DNA of 64,000 nucleotides from positions 124,001-188,000 of the forward strand of contig CAJNDS010002443.1 in assembly GCA_905221605.1 (NCBI GenBank). Direction: 5' to 3'. Each line of letters starts with the position of its first letter. Position 1 is the stretch's first letter. The notes beneath the pieces are model-generated. The model saw only the letters and a list, made by a program, of their open reading frames with translations, was not told the DNA's origin and did no database searches. Source of the DNA: Symbiodinium natans. Lineage: Eukaryota; Sar; Dinophyceae; Suessiales; Symbiodiniaceae. The translations under genes were made by a program, and so were the position numbers. Of this stretch, positions 46,450 through 56,711 are shown one piece after another.

Positions 46450-48850
46450 AACCAAAAAAAAAAAAGGAAAACGCCCTCCCAACAATACCAGTCAGAGTGT
46501 CTATTTTCACCAGCGCTTGAAGTGAGGCTCCTGTGCACGACTTTGCAGGAGGATGAAGTGGGGAGGCTGCTCTCTGGCGGAGCATCTTGGCCCACAAATT
46601 GCTGGAACGCTGACACACTTGCAAAGACACGAACAAAAGGACACACGAAGATGAGGACGTCTGACACTCCTTGACTCTTTGGCTGTCGGACCGATCCCTA
46701 TGACTTGAGGATGCTTCCAGCTCAAAGTGGCGGCCACACTTTGGCCAAACCCACTCGATTCACAACTTGGCAGCCCTGTGCATCTTTGGCATGGCTTCGC
46801 AATACGGCTGGTATTGAAGATTTCGTTTCCGAGAGCCGATGACTCTGATGACTCTTCCAGCTGCTACGAGCTACTATACCAGAGACCCCAGAGCCTTTTC
46901 TGAAAAAAAAGCTGTCAGATCTCGAATCCTCTGGCCTTACATCTGGCTTTCGGAAAACATCGACTACGTGCAGTAGCAGGCTAAACGGGCCGGGTCTCGG
47001 GATTAGTCTTTAAGCTTAGGGCTTGGGGAGCATCTGAGCACAAGCTGCGTGGGTTGGGATGTGTCAGGGGGTGGGACCTACATGATCTTTAAAATCAGCG
47101 ATGCAATCGCACATGGCGACTTGCTAGCGGCCTCCTTTGACAGCCGACGAGCAACAGGGTGCTGGAAACCATTGCAAAGCCCCAGGTGTATGCAGGTCAG
47201 AACTGCAAAGGTTTGGCGCACTCTGCGGGGCCTGCTCCGGCATGGTTCACAGAGCCCTGTTGAAAAGGCGTGACGTGTTTCGGTTCCGAGGAGTCTGACT
47301 ACACTCATTCTGACTTAAGTCGGTCACAAAGCCACATCACGGGTCTTGCAAAGCTTGCAGCTGCTCCAAACTCACCATACAGGCATTACAAAAATCTAAC
47401 CGACTGGTGTACCTACAAAAGCAGGTGCTGCGAAGCTGCGAAGCTCCTGAAACTGTACCGAAGATCTGTTTCTTTGAACAAATGCGCACTTTCAAGCCCA
47501 GACTTGCCGTCTTTGGGGCCGGGGCAATCGAGGTAAGATCGGTGTGGACGAACTAGTGCCCAGTCATCACGATGCTCTCATTGAGTTGAGAGGCCATTGC
47601 CGCGTGAAGCGAAAAAAAAAGTGCGTTTGACGCGGCTTCTCAGCCAACAGCTGGGGCACCATGATGGTTAGACGGAGCTGTCACACTTTGGCCAAGGACA
47701 TACAAGAGTGAATAAAGTAAGAACATGGTTTGCTTCACGAAATCTTGGCAGAAGTGGCATCTCCGATATTTCGCTCTTCCAACTTGCAACCTTTCAGGCT
47801 TCAGGCTGTGTTAGGCTGAAAACAGGCTGCTTTAGGCTGCTGTGGCCAGCCTCAGAGACCTGCATTTCGAAGGGACGACAGAGGGTCAAAGGAGAAGAAG
47901 CTGTCTTGGTTGTTTTTGTCCTCATCGCTTCCGACGCCGTCGCCTCACGCTGACACAAAACAAGTCGCAAGGCAAATGCTCGCGATGAACCGTGAGCTTC
48001 CGAAGAGGCTCTTGTTCACACTAACGATCACTACTGTTTGTAGAGAGCTGTCTGCAGATGGGCTTCTCGGCAGCGTGTCGCTCGGCGCCAAAAGAGTCGG
48101 AAGCTCTGCACCCAGGTCCGTATCTCCCAGGAGCGTGCAAGGGCGAGGCATCCAAGAATCTGCACCGTGCCCCACCATGTACCCCAGAGAAAGTTCAGCA
48201 AAGCTGCGAGTAGTTGCTACGAGTAGCTACGACTGATCCAACTACTGCTCACTGTATCACAAACTCAAGAGACTGCTCCTTTACAGAACCAAGAGCAGAG
48301 CAGGCAAAAGCGGCAGCAGCCGGGGTTGATAGTTTAGCGTGCGTTACGCAACCCCGTTGCGTTTGAGCACTGTCAGGTGCCTTGATCTTCGTCGAAAGGG
48401 CCAGCGCTTGGCGAGGCGGTCAGGGCATTCAGATCGAGGTCATCATCCATGTCGGAGTAGGCCTCACTCTAGATCCCACATCAGCAGGCAATAGGCGTGC
48501 GGCAACAGGCGTGCGAGCTCTCGTCGGCGGTCGTACGCTGACTCATGCCAGCAGACCAGACTCACTCTGGCCGACAGTGAGCACTTGGCCACTCTGTACA
48601 GCAACTAGACTCGCACTGCTCGGCGAAAGACTCATTGAATGGCGGCATGCATCCCTCGGTGAAAAAGAGCTGTGTACATGCTTGGCTTCTGGTACCAGGC
48701 GAGAGGCTCCCGAATAGCTTTGCGTCGGGAGTACCTGCACAGGAGTGCACAGACCTCCATGCTAGGGGAACTCAGAAAATGCTGGGGGAAGACCCCAGAG
48801 ACACCTAAACCCAAGCCTGAACCCGACCCGAAATTTTATTGAAGTCGGTG
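46450..48850. other. Region without supportable gene
   Basis: Short frames only, none with motif. A third, weaker copy of the TTTTATTGAA motif lies at 48830-48843 immediately before the TC repeat. Confidence 0.45.
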
Positions 48851-48856
48851 TGCAGG

Positions 48857-48891
<35 letters not shown>

Positions 48892-48916
48892 ATCTCTCTC
48901 TCTCTCTCTCTCTCCC
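48857..48916. repeat. (TC)n microsatellite
   Basis: About thirty TC units with single TTTC and TATC interruptions. Confidence 0.97.
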
Positions 48917-48984
48917 TTTCTGTCATTCTCCCTTGCGTGTGGGGCTGCTAGTTGTTGACCAGATCTTCTCCTGGCCCAGGTCTC

Positions 48985-49165
48985 GTCTCTCCCCCAGAAT
49001 CCTCCAAAGAATCCTGCTGAGTATTTCGGGAGGGTTCACCTTAAAGAGAATCTTCAAGAAAATTTCCGGAGAATGCTCCCAAAGGGTCCAGCCCAGAGTC
49101 CCGGGAGTGCCCAACTCCAGAGTCCCTCGCGGAATATCCCCGGAGTGGCCCATCCAGATCCCTAA
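48985..49165. repeat. Minisatellite-like block with GAATCC and GAGTGCCCAACTCCAGAGTC words
   Basis: Irregular GAGAATC/AGAATCCT units lead into AGTCCCGGGAGTGCCCAACT and CCAGAGTCCC. The right part is the reverse complement of the core of the array at 40700-40985, so the two blocks are related dispersed repeats. Confidence 0.75.
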
Positions 49166-49200
49166 GGGAGGCTCGAAGCAAACGATGTTTGCGTCTTCAA

Positions 49201-49205
<5 letters not shown>

Positions 49206-49237
<32 letters not shown>
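49206..49237. repeat. (TG)n microsatellite
   Basis: Sixteen uninterrupted GT units. Confidence 0.97.
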
Positions 49238-49240
<3 letters not shown>

Positions 49241-50870
49241 GATGTAGTCTGTCCTCGCTCCGACATCGATTGACTGGCTACATCGTGGCATCCAGTCCAG
49301 ACATGCAACTGGTTGACGAATTGCTGTTGGCTCTGTTTGTGTTGCGCACTTGAGACATGTGAAACAAGCCTTCCCTTTTATGAACCAGGAGATTCACGGC
49401 AAGGCTCCCAACCCTTAACAGCCCCGAAGAACAACAGAAGGGGCAATGAACCCAGAGCCTAACAAGCAAAGAGTGATAGCACCTTGTCGAGTTCAAGGCG
49501 CACGCGACCATTGGGACCTCGGCTCTCCGGCTCTCCGTTCGGGAGTCCCTTTAAACGTCTTGGTTTACTTCGGCTTGCGCGGCTAAATATATTTGCAGAA
49601 TGTTCTTGCAGCCTGCTTTCCAAATGCAGCTGAGGCGTCGATAGCCCCATTCGGCTTCCACATCTGCCACCTGCAAAGCGTGATATCCAGCTCAACTTCC
49701 TCCAAGCCGCCCCCCCTCCCCAGGCTCAGCTTCGTTTGGAGGCCTCCTGCTCCAGCAGGGCTCTTTGAATGATCTGCGCCTCCACGTCACGTAATTCTGG
49801 CCTCAGGCTACGGGTGGCAGGTGGCCACAGGTGGCTAACAAGTGGCCACACGTGGCTAACAAATGGCCACAGGCAGCATCACTTGCCCAGGGCACGCACG
49901 CCACGATGCCTGGTAGCTGACACTCCTGGTACTCTGGGTAGTGAGACGTCGGAACCTTCCCAGCAACAGAAAATGAGGAAGAGGCTTCAAGACAGCGTGC
50001 ATGAAGGCAGGATGATTTGAACACGCATGCTGGTTGCTTCTGTCCTTCATTCTATGATGCACTGTGTACATGAATGCTGTTCATCTTCGACGGCAGTGGC
50101 CTCGTCATGCAGAAGATAGGTCTCCTTCGCACAGACCAAAGCTCGAACATCAACATCTTTGACAGGCCCTGGATACACAGCAGCTCCTCGGGCAGCAAAA
50201 TCGGATCTTCGGGCATGTACGCGGCACGATTCGCATGATCGACCTGCGTGAGGGTGCAGCAATCTCGAGACTAAACCACAAACAGCAACATCTGCGTGCT
50301 CAGAATGTGACGAAAGCCCCAATCGGCGCCTGAATTTTCATTGGCGCTGCTTCGGGCACCTTCCGTACCGAACGTTGCGGACGGGCTGGGGCCTCACGAT
50401 AGTCGGGATGCCGCTTGCATAATTCCAAGTATAATTCAACATGGAGACGATGGAGCACCGAGACCATGCTGTTCATTGCTTGTCATGTTTCCGGCCTAGG
50501 GCAGATTTCGTCACAGCTTTGAAGAACCAAGTCAATAGCTCCATGATGCTCACATTTCGCACAGATCTTACGCACTTTTTGAGTGCCAAATCGCCCTCTC
50601 GCCCTGGTTCCATAATTCATGCGGAATCGGGTTTACAAGAACGCAGTGCCTAGCCTGGGCCTCATAGTGCCGAGTCGTACCCATCGAGGCCACAAAGCGG
50701 CGCTCCTTGCAGGGCTGGCAGGCATTCACAAAGGGCTACTGGCTGTCTCGGCGTTTGAGTTTCTCTTCATGGAAACATGAGGACACGTCGACAACTAGAG
50801 TCTAGAGCTGTCGCAGAATTGGTACATCAACCAGGCTCACGTACGAAGCCACTCCCCCCTCGTGCACCCT

Positions 50871-51358
50871 TCACCCCTTCCTGGCCTTCTTGCGGCGCTT
50901 CTTCTCATCGGGCGGACAAAGGTGACAAAACAAGCACGCCTGTCGAAGCTTCTAAGGCATCTTCTTCTCGATCAAAATCTATCATGATCTATCATCTTCT
51001 GAACCAAGAGCTCTGCCTCACCCTGACACCCTAAAGCCTTAAGGCCCTTTGATGTTCCTGACACGCTCCCTCGTTCTTCAGCCTTTGGCTGTTCCCTGAC
51101 TTCCTTGAGGTTCTGCGCGTGCTCTTCGACTCTATCTGACTCTACGATATTGCAAGCGCCTGTCCGCTTTGGCAGCCATCACACTTCCAGAAGAAGGCAC
51201 AGGGCTTGCAGCGCCTTCGCACGCTTCCAGGCATGATGTCTGTAAAGGCACCCGCAGCTGCACTGCACCTCAATTCGTGCGCCGCTGATCCCACAGAAGG
51301 GACGGTCATGCCGCCACTGAATTGATGCGAGGGAGGTGGCGGTGGAGGAAGTACCTTT
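50871..51358 (-). CDS. CCCH zinc-finger protein, 3' exons
   Basis: Three phased segments give the C-terminal part of a small protein with one CCCH zinc finger, a fold that usually binds RNA or acts in post-transcriptional control. Exons: about 51358-51269, 51214-51160 and 50939-50871 (stop TGA at 50871-50873). The joined reading runs GGMTVPSVGSAAHEL, then RCKPCAFFWKCDGCQSGQ, then ACLFCHLCPPDEKKRRKKAR. The finger is C-x8-C-x5-C-x3-H, using the Cys of KPC, DGC, QAC and the His of FCH. The first intron is GT-AG, the second GC-AG. The second is flanked by the 8-bp direct repeat GACAGGCG, which spans the splice site at each end. The finger is split across two exons, and the basic tail KKRRKKARKG may be a nuclear or RNA-contact segment. 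Exons further 5' are not identified. Confidence 0.8.
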
Positions 51359-52080
51359 CGAGAGCTTAAAGGCTTGAAAAAGGCCACAAAGGCCTCACAC
51401 ACCATGGCACCATCATGGCCTGGCGATCTGGGGGTTCAGCAGACACAAGGTCCAGCAGCACAGAGGCGGCCTTGGATCGACAGTCTTCAGTCCATTCGAC
51501 AGTCCACTCGACAGTCCCCTTCGCCGAGTCGACCTGACTAAGCTCCGCACGCGTTCCTGCCTGCCAAGCACACGTCACATACAATTCAGGTCAGGCACAG
51601 GCAAAGGGGGCAAAAGGGCCCCCTTCCGCAAATTGGCCATTCAACGACAACCAGTCTGAACATTAAGAGTCGTCGCTGGTTTCAAATTTTGACCAGGACC
51701 TGGCTTGGGGTTCGCAGAGCAAACCACAGCGTGGCCTTGGCTCAGGCCTTGGCTCGGGCCTGCGAAACGTCGCCTCGCACCCACCACAGATGCGGCGAGA
51801 AGGGAGAGCTGGCAGAGAACGGATATGCGGTGACAACGTCTCAGTGGTTTCAGCGGTTAAGCCCCGGACGTCGTATGGATCAGAAGCTGACATCGGGCTC
51901 ACGGAGCAGCCACCAAAAACAATGGAAGCTTTCCGATGGCGATGCGGGTCGTGAAAAACTTTGCACGGTCGCAAATGGCGGGTCGCAATCACAGCACAGC
52001 AGGTCCCAGACACTTGAGGCACTTGAGGCTATGGATCACTAGTTCTGCCCTTCCTCGTCAGTTCCAACCATTCTTAATTC
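51359..52080 (-). other. Upstream flank of the CCCH gene, possible further exons
   Basis: Two minus-strand stretches could encode its N-terminal part: AELSQVDSAKGTVEWTVEW near 51450-51545 and RPEPRPEPRPRCGLLCEPQ near 51690-51750, the latter ending WSKFETSDDS before a stop at about 51663. I cannot phase either to the finger exons. Confidence 0.25.
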
Positions 52081-52711
52081 ATGTCCTCCTTGCTAAAATG
52101 CTGTTCAGATACTGCTCTTCGATTGCAAGCTTGAAGCAGCCATTTGTTGGCAAGACATGCAAACCGTGAGAATTTGGGACAGGGGCGCCCAGTGACTGAA
52201 CCCATCGGTGCTGCGGAGGCGGCAAATCGGTCACATGTCGCTTCTGCTTCACATCGATGACTGTTGTGAATGGGAAAAAAGTGTGTGAAGATGTGCGAAG
52301 ATGTGCGAAGATGTGCGAAGATGTGCGAAGATGTGCGAAGATGTGCGAAGGGGGCTGAGTGCAAAGAGGTGCATCTTCCATGCGCTGCTTCCCTGCGGCC
52401 TTCTCCCCCAAGGCATCCTCAGGCGCCTCCTGCAAAGGCTTTTCGATGTCTGAAGTTTCTGATCGCTGGATGCTGCTGGTGCACACAAGACAGGCCCGAA
52501 AACCCAAACCACAGAGCCGAAAACATCCTGGACGCCTAACCCCGAAGCCGTAAACCTTCAAATCCTCAACTTTCAACATTGAAGGAAAGTAGAGGAGGGG
52601 AGGAGCAAACACCTCCACGTATCGCGCAGCCACAGCCCCAAGGCAGAAGTCCGGCAGTGCTGCCAGGGGCAGGAAGCCTCGCATCCCGATCAGCGAAAGA
52701 AGAATAGACAA
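52079..52711 (-). CDS. Hypothetical open frame, partly repeat-derived
   Basis: The first third (FLPLAALPDFCLGAVAARYV then EVFAPPLLYF, near 52580-52690) reads like a real membrane-associated exon. The rest runs through the 10-bp array at 52281-52350 and is probably intron or chance frame. No family recognised. Confidence 0.25.
   Translation of the reverse strand: MSILLSLIGMRGFLPLAALPDFCLGAVAARYVEVFAPPLLYFPSMLKVEDLKVYGFGVRRPGCFRLCGLGFRACLVCTSSIQRSETSDIEKPLQEAPEDALGEKAAGKQRMEDAPLCTQPPSHIFAHLRTSSHIFAHLRTSSHTFFPFTTVIDVKQKRHVTDLPPPQHRWVQSLGAPVPNSHGLHVLPTNGCFKLAIEEQYLNSILARRT
52281..52350. repeat. 10-bp tandem repeat ATGTGCGAAG
   Basis: Seven head-to-tail copies, the first with GTGTGTGAAG. The period is not a multiple of three, so all frames give a 10-residue repeated peptide. 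Confidence 0.97.
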
Positions 52712-52760
52712 ATATATTCATTCGTACAAAAGTAAGCAGAATGACAGTCCAAATCAGCAT

Positions 52761-52885
52761 GAGTAGCAGTAGCAGCAGCAGTAGCAGCAGCAGCATCATC
52801 AGGAGTTGGAGTTGGGGTTGGAGTTGGAGTAGGAGTAGGAGTAGGAGTAGGAGTAGGAGTAGGAGGAGGAGGAGGAGGAGGAGAA
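52761..52885. repeat. AGC and GGAGTA compound repeat
   Basis: (AGC/AGT)n from about 52761 to 52797, then GGAGTTGGAGTA-type hexamers grading into GGAGTA and finally GGA. Encodes Ser/Arg or Thr/Pro repeats depending on strand; not evidence of a gene. Confidence 0.95.
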
Positions 52886-52899
52886 ATACTAATCGAAAA

Positions 52900-53330
52900 G
52901 ACCTGCAAAGAAAATGGATGATGATGATGTCTTATGATGAGAATGAACATGATAAAGATAATGATACTGATAATGATGGAGATAGCAAACATAACATTGA
53001 CTATCACAACCGTAGCAAAAAAAAAACATGCCTACTAAACGTGAAACTAGTGGAGCAGAAGAAAGTCATGATCGGAAGATAAGTAGTAAGAGTAATAGGA
53101 CCAGTAACAAGCATAATAACGAGCCATGAACAGTAGCAAATCGTTGCAATTGCAGTACTCAGTACTCCTGGGAAGGAATGTAAACAGAGCAAGAGTGATA
53201 ACAATACTGACAGATAAGAGCAAGATGCCGATTGTTTTCGCGATGCAAAGTCGAGGTAATAGCAATTGCAAGAAAGGTAGCAGTACTCGCCATCATGAAA
53301 CAATGACCAATGCTCAAAAGCAGAAATTCG
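52900..53330. repeat. A-rich, G/T-poor degenerate tract
   Basis: Long stretch dominated by GATGAT, AATAAT, AGTAAT and AACAAT words, open in several frames but without motif. It shares TAAGAGTAATA and, 35-44 bp later, CAGTAGCAAA with a tract at 60960-61050, which suggests a dispersed low-complexity element. Confidence 0.6.
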
Positions 53331-53339
53331 GCAAGAATG

Positions 53340-55735
53340 GCCACAACACTTGCAGAATGATCCACGTAGACTCAACGCATGAAGCTAGGAGGTCGAAGGA
53401 ACGAGGCACAATGTAAGGTCCAAACAGTTGTGAAGAAACTGGCGGCTGAGCAGGGAAACAGCCAGCCAGAGACCTGCAGCCTTGGATGAAGTTCACGTGC
53501 GGGCACGAATCTGGACAGAACGGGCTATCGGGCTTTCGCCCAAGCTCGGAAAGCAGTCTGGAGAGCAGGTGTTCTAAGCTTTCGGCGGTAACTGCAAAGC
53601 CAGGGCTAGAGTAGTGACGAAACGCGCTGGACCTTTTCAAAGGAGAAGGAAGGAAGCTGATCTGCTTCTTAGCTGAAAGTTCATCAAGGCTATGACAGCA
53701 AAGGGAAGATCGTCCAGCACGGTACCAGCCTGAAGTTCATGGCGACTTGCAGCTTCACGTAGCTGGCCACAGCTCCGCAGGAGTGGGCACGCGCGTGCAA
53801 CTTGTGTCGCAAAGGAAGAAGGCAAACAAAAACTACTCTCGGCCCGAGGTGGATCATCATACAGCACCATGATGATACTTCGAAGAGATTTCGACCTGAG
53901 GCCCCTGCGCGGTGAGAGTCCAAGCAGCACCCAGAGGGCACCGAACTGCCTCCTGCAGATGTCGGAGAACTCCCATGGTCTCCCCCACGAGTCGTTTGAA
54001 ACAAAAAGAAGACACGTGGCACGTGGACACAGAGTCACCGGAAAGTAAGAAAGAACGGAGGCACTGGCAAGATCTGCGTGATTCTGCGCGCACCACTTAG
54101 AAGTACAACAGACAGATACGTGCAGGCATCCAGTCGCATGGATCCAGCTCATCTCACAACGGCACAAACTGCAAACAGGCTCTCCTCGCCCCAAACCTCC
54201 GCCAGCAGTGCACAGTGCACAGCCTTGCCGGAAGGGCACGGTTGCAGTAGGAGGCTCCTGCAGCATCACGAGCGTGGGAAAACACCAGGACAATTATGCT
54301 TCACGTTCAACATTGGTTTTGAGTGGTCTTGTTCTGAAGGTGCCAGCATGAGCTCACATTCCGAGCGAATCCCATCAGGTCATTTATTTACTTGTCTACG
54401 CTATGCTGCTCAATCTGGCCCAGGCAGCTCCAGAGCATCGACAGCCAAAACGCCGGGAAAACCCGCAGCATCCGGCGACCGAGCCGTGGCCACTCTTGCC
54501 GTGGCCATTCCTGGCCAAGGAACCATTCTATATTCCTCGGGGTCCGCTCTCCAGTGTCGGGCTTCTCATTCACTTTGTCCGGCTCACTTAAGTTTATGTC
54601 TCTCCTCTGCCGGCTCTCCCGTTGTGGCTCTCCCGCTGTGGCCCTCCCGTTGGCTCTCCCGGCCTCACTCCCCCTGTACAGGGAGACGAAGCCGCTGAGC
54701 ACGGCGAAGATGTCAACAGCCGCGTTGAGGCGGCGCTTGCCAAACTAAGCAGGGGGTCAGTTAGTCAGTGGCCAGTGGGATCTCAAAAACGGAGTGCCGG
54801 AGGAGCTTCTTGAGTCCAAGGCCAGCCAGAAGCCGGCGTGCACATCAGGAAGAAAGCGGCCACATAGCACCCAGGTGGCACACAGAAATCGTATACCTGC
54901 CAACTACAACCGGGAGACGTTGGGCAACTAGGTTAACTGAGCTGTGCAAAAAGAACGCTCCGCTAAAGGTGGCTTTACGGTACCGGACACATTGGGACCT
55001 TGGAGGTGTGGCAGGTACTGCGCCATGACAGCCCATGGTTTCTGAGCAACTTCCACACAATATTTGCCATGGGTTTGGCACAAATGTGCTTCTACTCGAG
55101 TGCTGAGGTCTGCGGTGGTCTAGGCCATAGAGATGCCAGTTTGTACGTTGTCGACTCCTGCTGACTTGTAAGCTTGAGCGGCAGAACTGTCAAGAATCAG
55201 TGCTCCTTCTCAAGATCCAGCTTGGACCAGTGGCAATTCTTCAACTGTCTAAAGTCACTCGGCTTTCCTTCGTTTTGCCTTGAGAGATATGTCAACCTGT
55301 CAAGCATCCGAGGCTTCAGTCCGCTCGTACTCCAGGCAAACGTCATTACCTTGCACATGCTTGTGAGAGTTTATCAGACCTGCGTCAATTTGCCGCCGGC
55401 TGTTTCTGGGCCCCTTGCCAACTCGGCGGAGGTCCCGCAATGTCCAGAAACGTGCCTGAGCGCCGGAGGGTCAGAGTTGGTGTCGTGCCAAAACCCGAAG
55501 CACGACAAGTCGAACACAAAAAAAGGAGCTGCAAAAAAGAAGTGCTTTGGGGGATTGCCTCCTTGATGGTGGAGGTCAACGGAGTCTGTGCCCAGGCTTG
55601 CGCGCTTGAGCCGAGCCTCGAGTCGAGCCAAAAAAAGCACCATCCAGAACGGAGGAGAGGAAGAGAGGGAAGGGGAGAAGGGAAGGGAGGGGAAGGTTCA
55701 TGGGCCATTTCACCGAAGAAGGCTTCATCTAAAAG
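53340..55735. other. Region without supportable gene
   Basis: Frames up to 218 codons without motifs. A local CTCTCCCG/TTGTGGC reiteration lies at 54600-54665. A plus-strand Lys-rich stretch (HDKSNTKKGAAKKKC) at 55500-55545 may be chance. Confidence 0.4.
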
Positions 55736-56298
55736 GTGGAGGCCCTTTGCGAGAACAACGTGAAACCTGCAATTCGGGGCACTAAGGTGCTTGCAAGGTG
55801 GCGCCAAAGTAAACACGGAGCTCCTACACTGGCAAGTGAAGGCCAACTGCAAGCCCTTCTTGCCGTTTCTCGCATCTCAAAAGAACTCTCGCGGTGCCTG
55901 CACCAGGTTGAGGTGGAGCAGCTGACCCTGCAGAACAGCGCCACCCTCAACCATCAGCTGGAGCACCTTGCATTTCGCTAGATTAGTCTCACTGTTCAGC
56001 TCTCACTGTTCAGCTCCAACAGCCCGCAGCTGAAACTTCCTCAGATGCTTTGGCGAGAGCTGTTCCGAGCCCCGTGCACCCCGGGCGCCCAGAGCTGCCA
56101 GCACTGCATCGAGGTCGAGGTGCTCTCCAACCTCAGCGAAGCACTCGAAAAACAGGCTTGGGTGCCAGCGACAGCGCGACATCGAAAGGCGGAGGCCAAT
56201 GGAACTTCATGAACTTCAACACCGCACTCCTGCCACCTGTCCAGCGCAACGTTGAGTTCTTCTCATGTTCGGTGGAAGAGACGCCCTGGACCACCTAG
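55736..56298 (+). CDS. Putative plus-strand exons of an unidentified gene
   Basis: Three plus-strand segments look translated: ALLAVSRISKELSRCLHQVE continuing to LTLQNSATLNHQLEHLAF (55850-55978), then after an AG at about 56043 MLWRELFRAPCTPGAQSCQH and VEVLSNLSEALEKQ (56046-56155), then NFNTALLPPVQRNVEFFSCS (56213-56275). Helix-rich with possible heptads. No family recognised. It would be convergent with the amidase gene ending at 56712. Confidence 0.38.
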
Positions 56299-56711
56299 TG
56301 ACGTCTATCTCTGAAGGCCCTGAAGCAATGCGTCTGGCTTAACCAGGGTGAAGAAGCTTAAGGTACTCCAGGCAAGCAAAAGGAAAGTGAACCAACCAAA
56401 CATGCACATTCTCTAACGATGCCTGCATAAGATAACTGCGGTCGAACCCAAAGCCAAGCTAGAAAGCATCAAGGGGCTGAACGATCTCTGGTACCTCCCC
56501 GCCCCTTGAGGCACCCTGTCATCCTTGTTTTTCAAAGGGTCCTTTGAAATCGATGGGCAGCTGCATCGAAACAAAGGGCCTTATTGGGTGCAAGTCACCC
56601 AGCCCAGCATTGAGACTTGCCGCCGGTGGGATTAAAACACATCAGACGAGCATGGAGCGTTCAACACTCCGGAGTCCCTAGGGTCCCTAGGCCCTAGAGG
56701 CCCTAGAGTCC

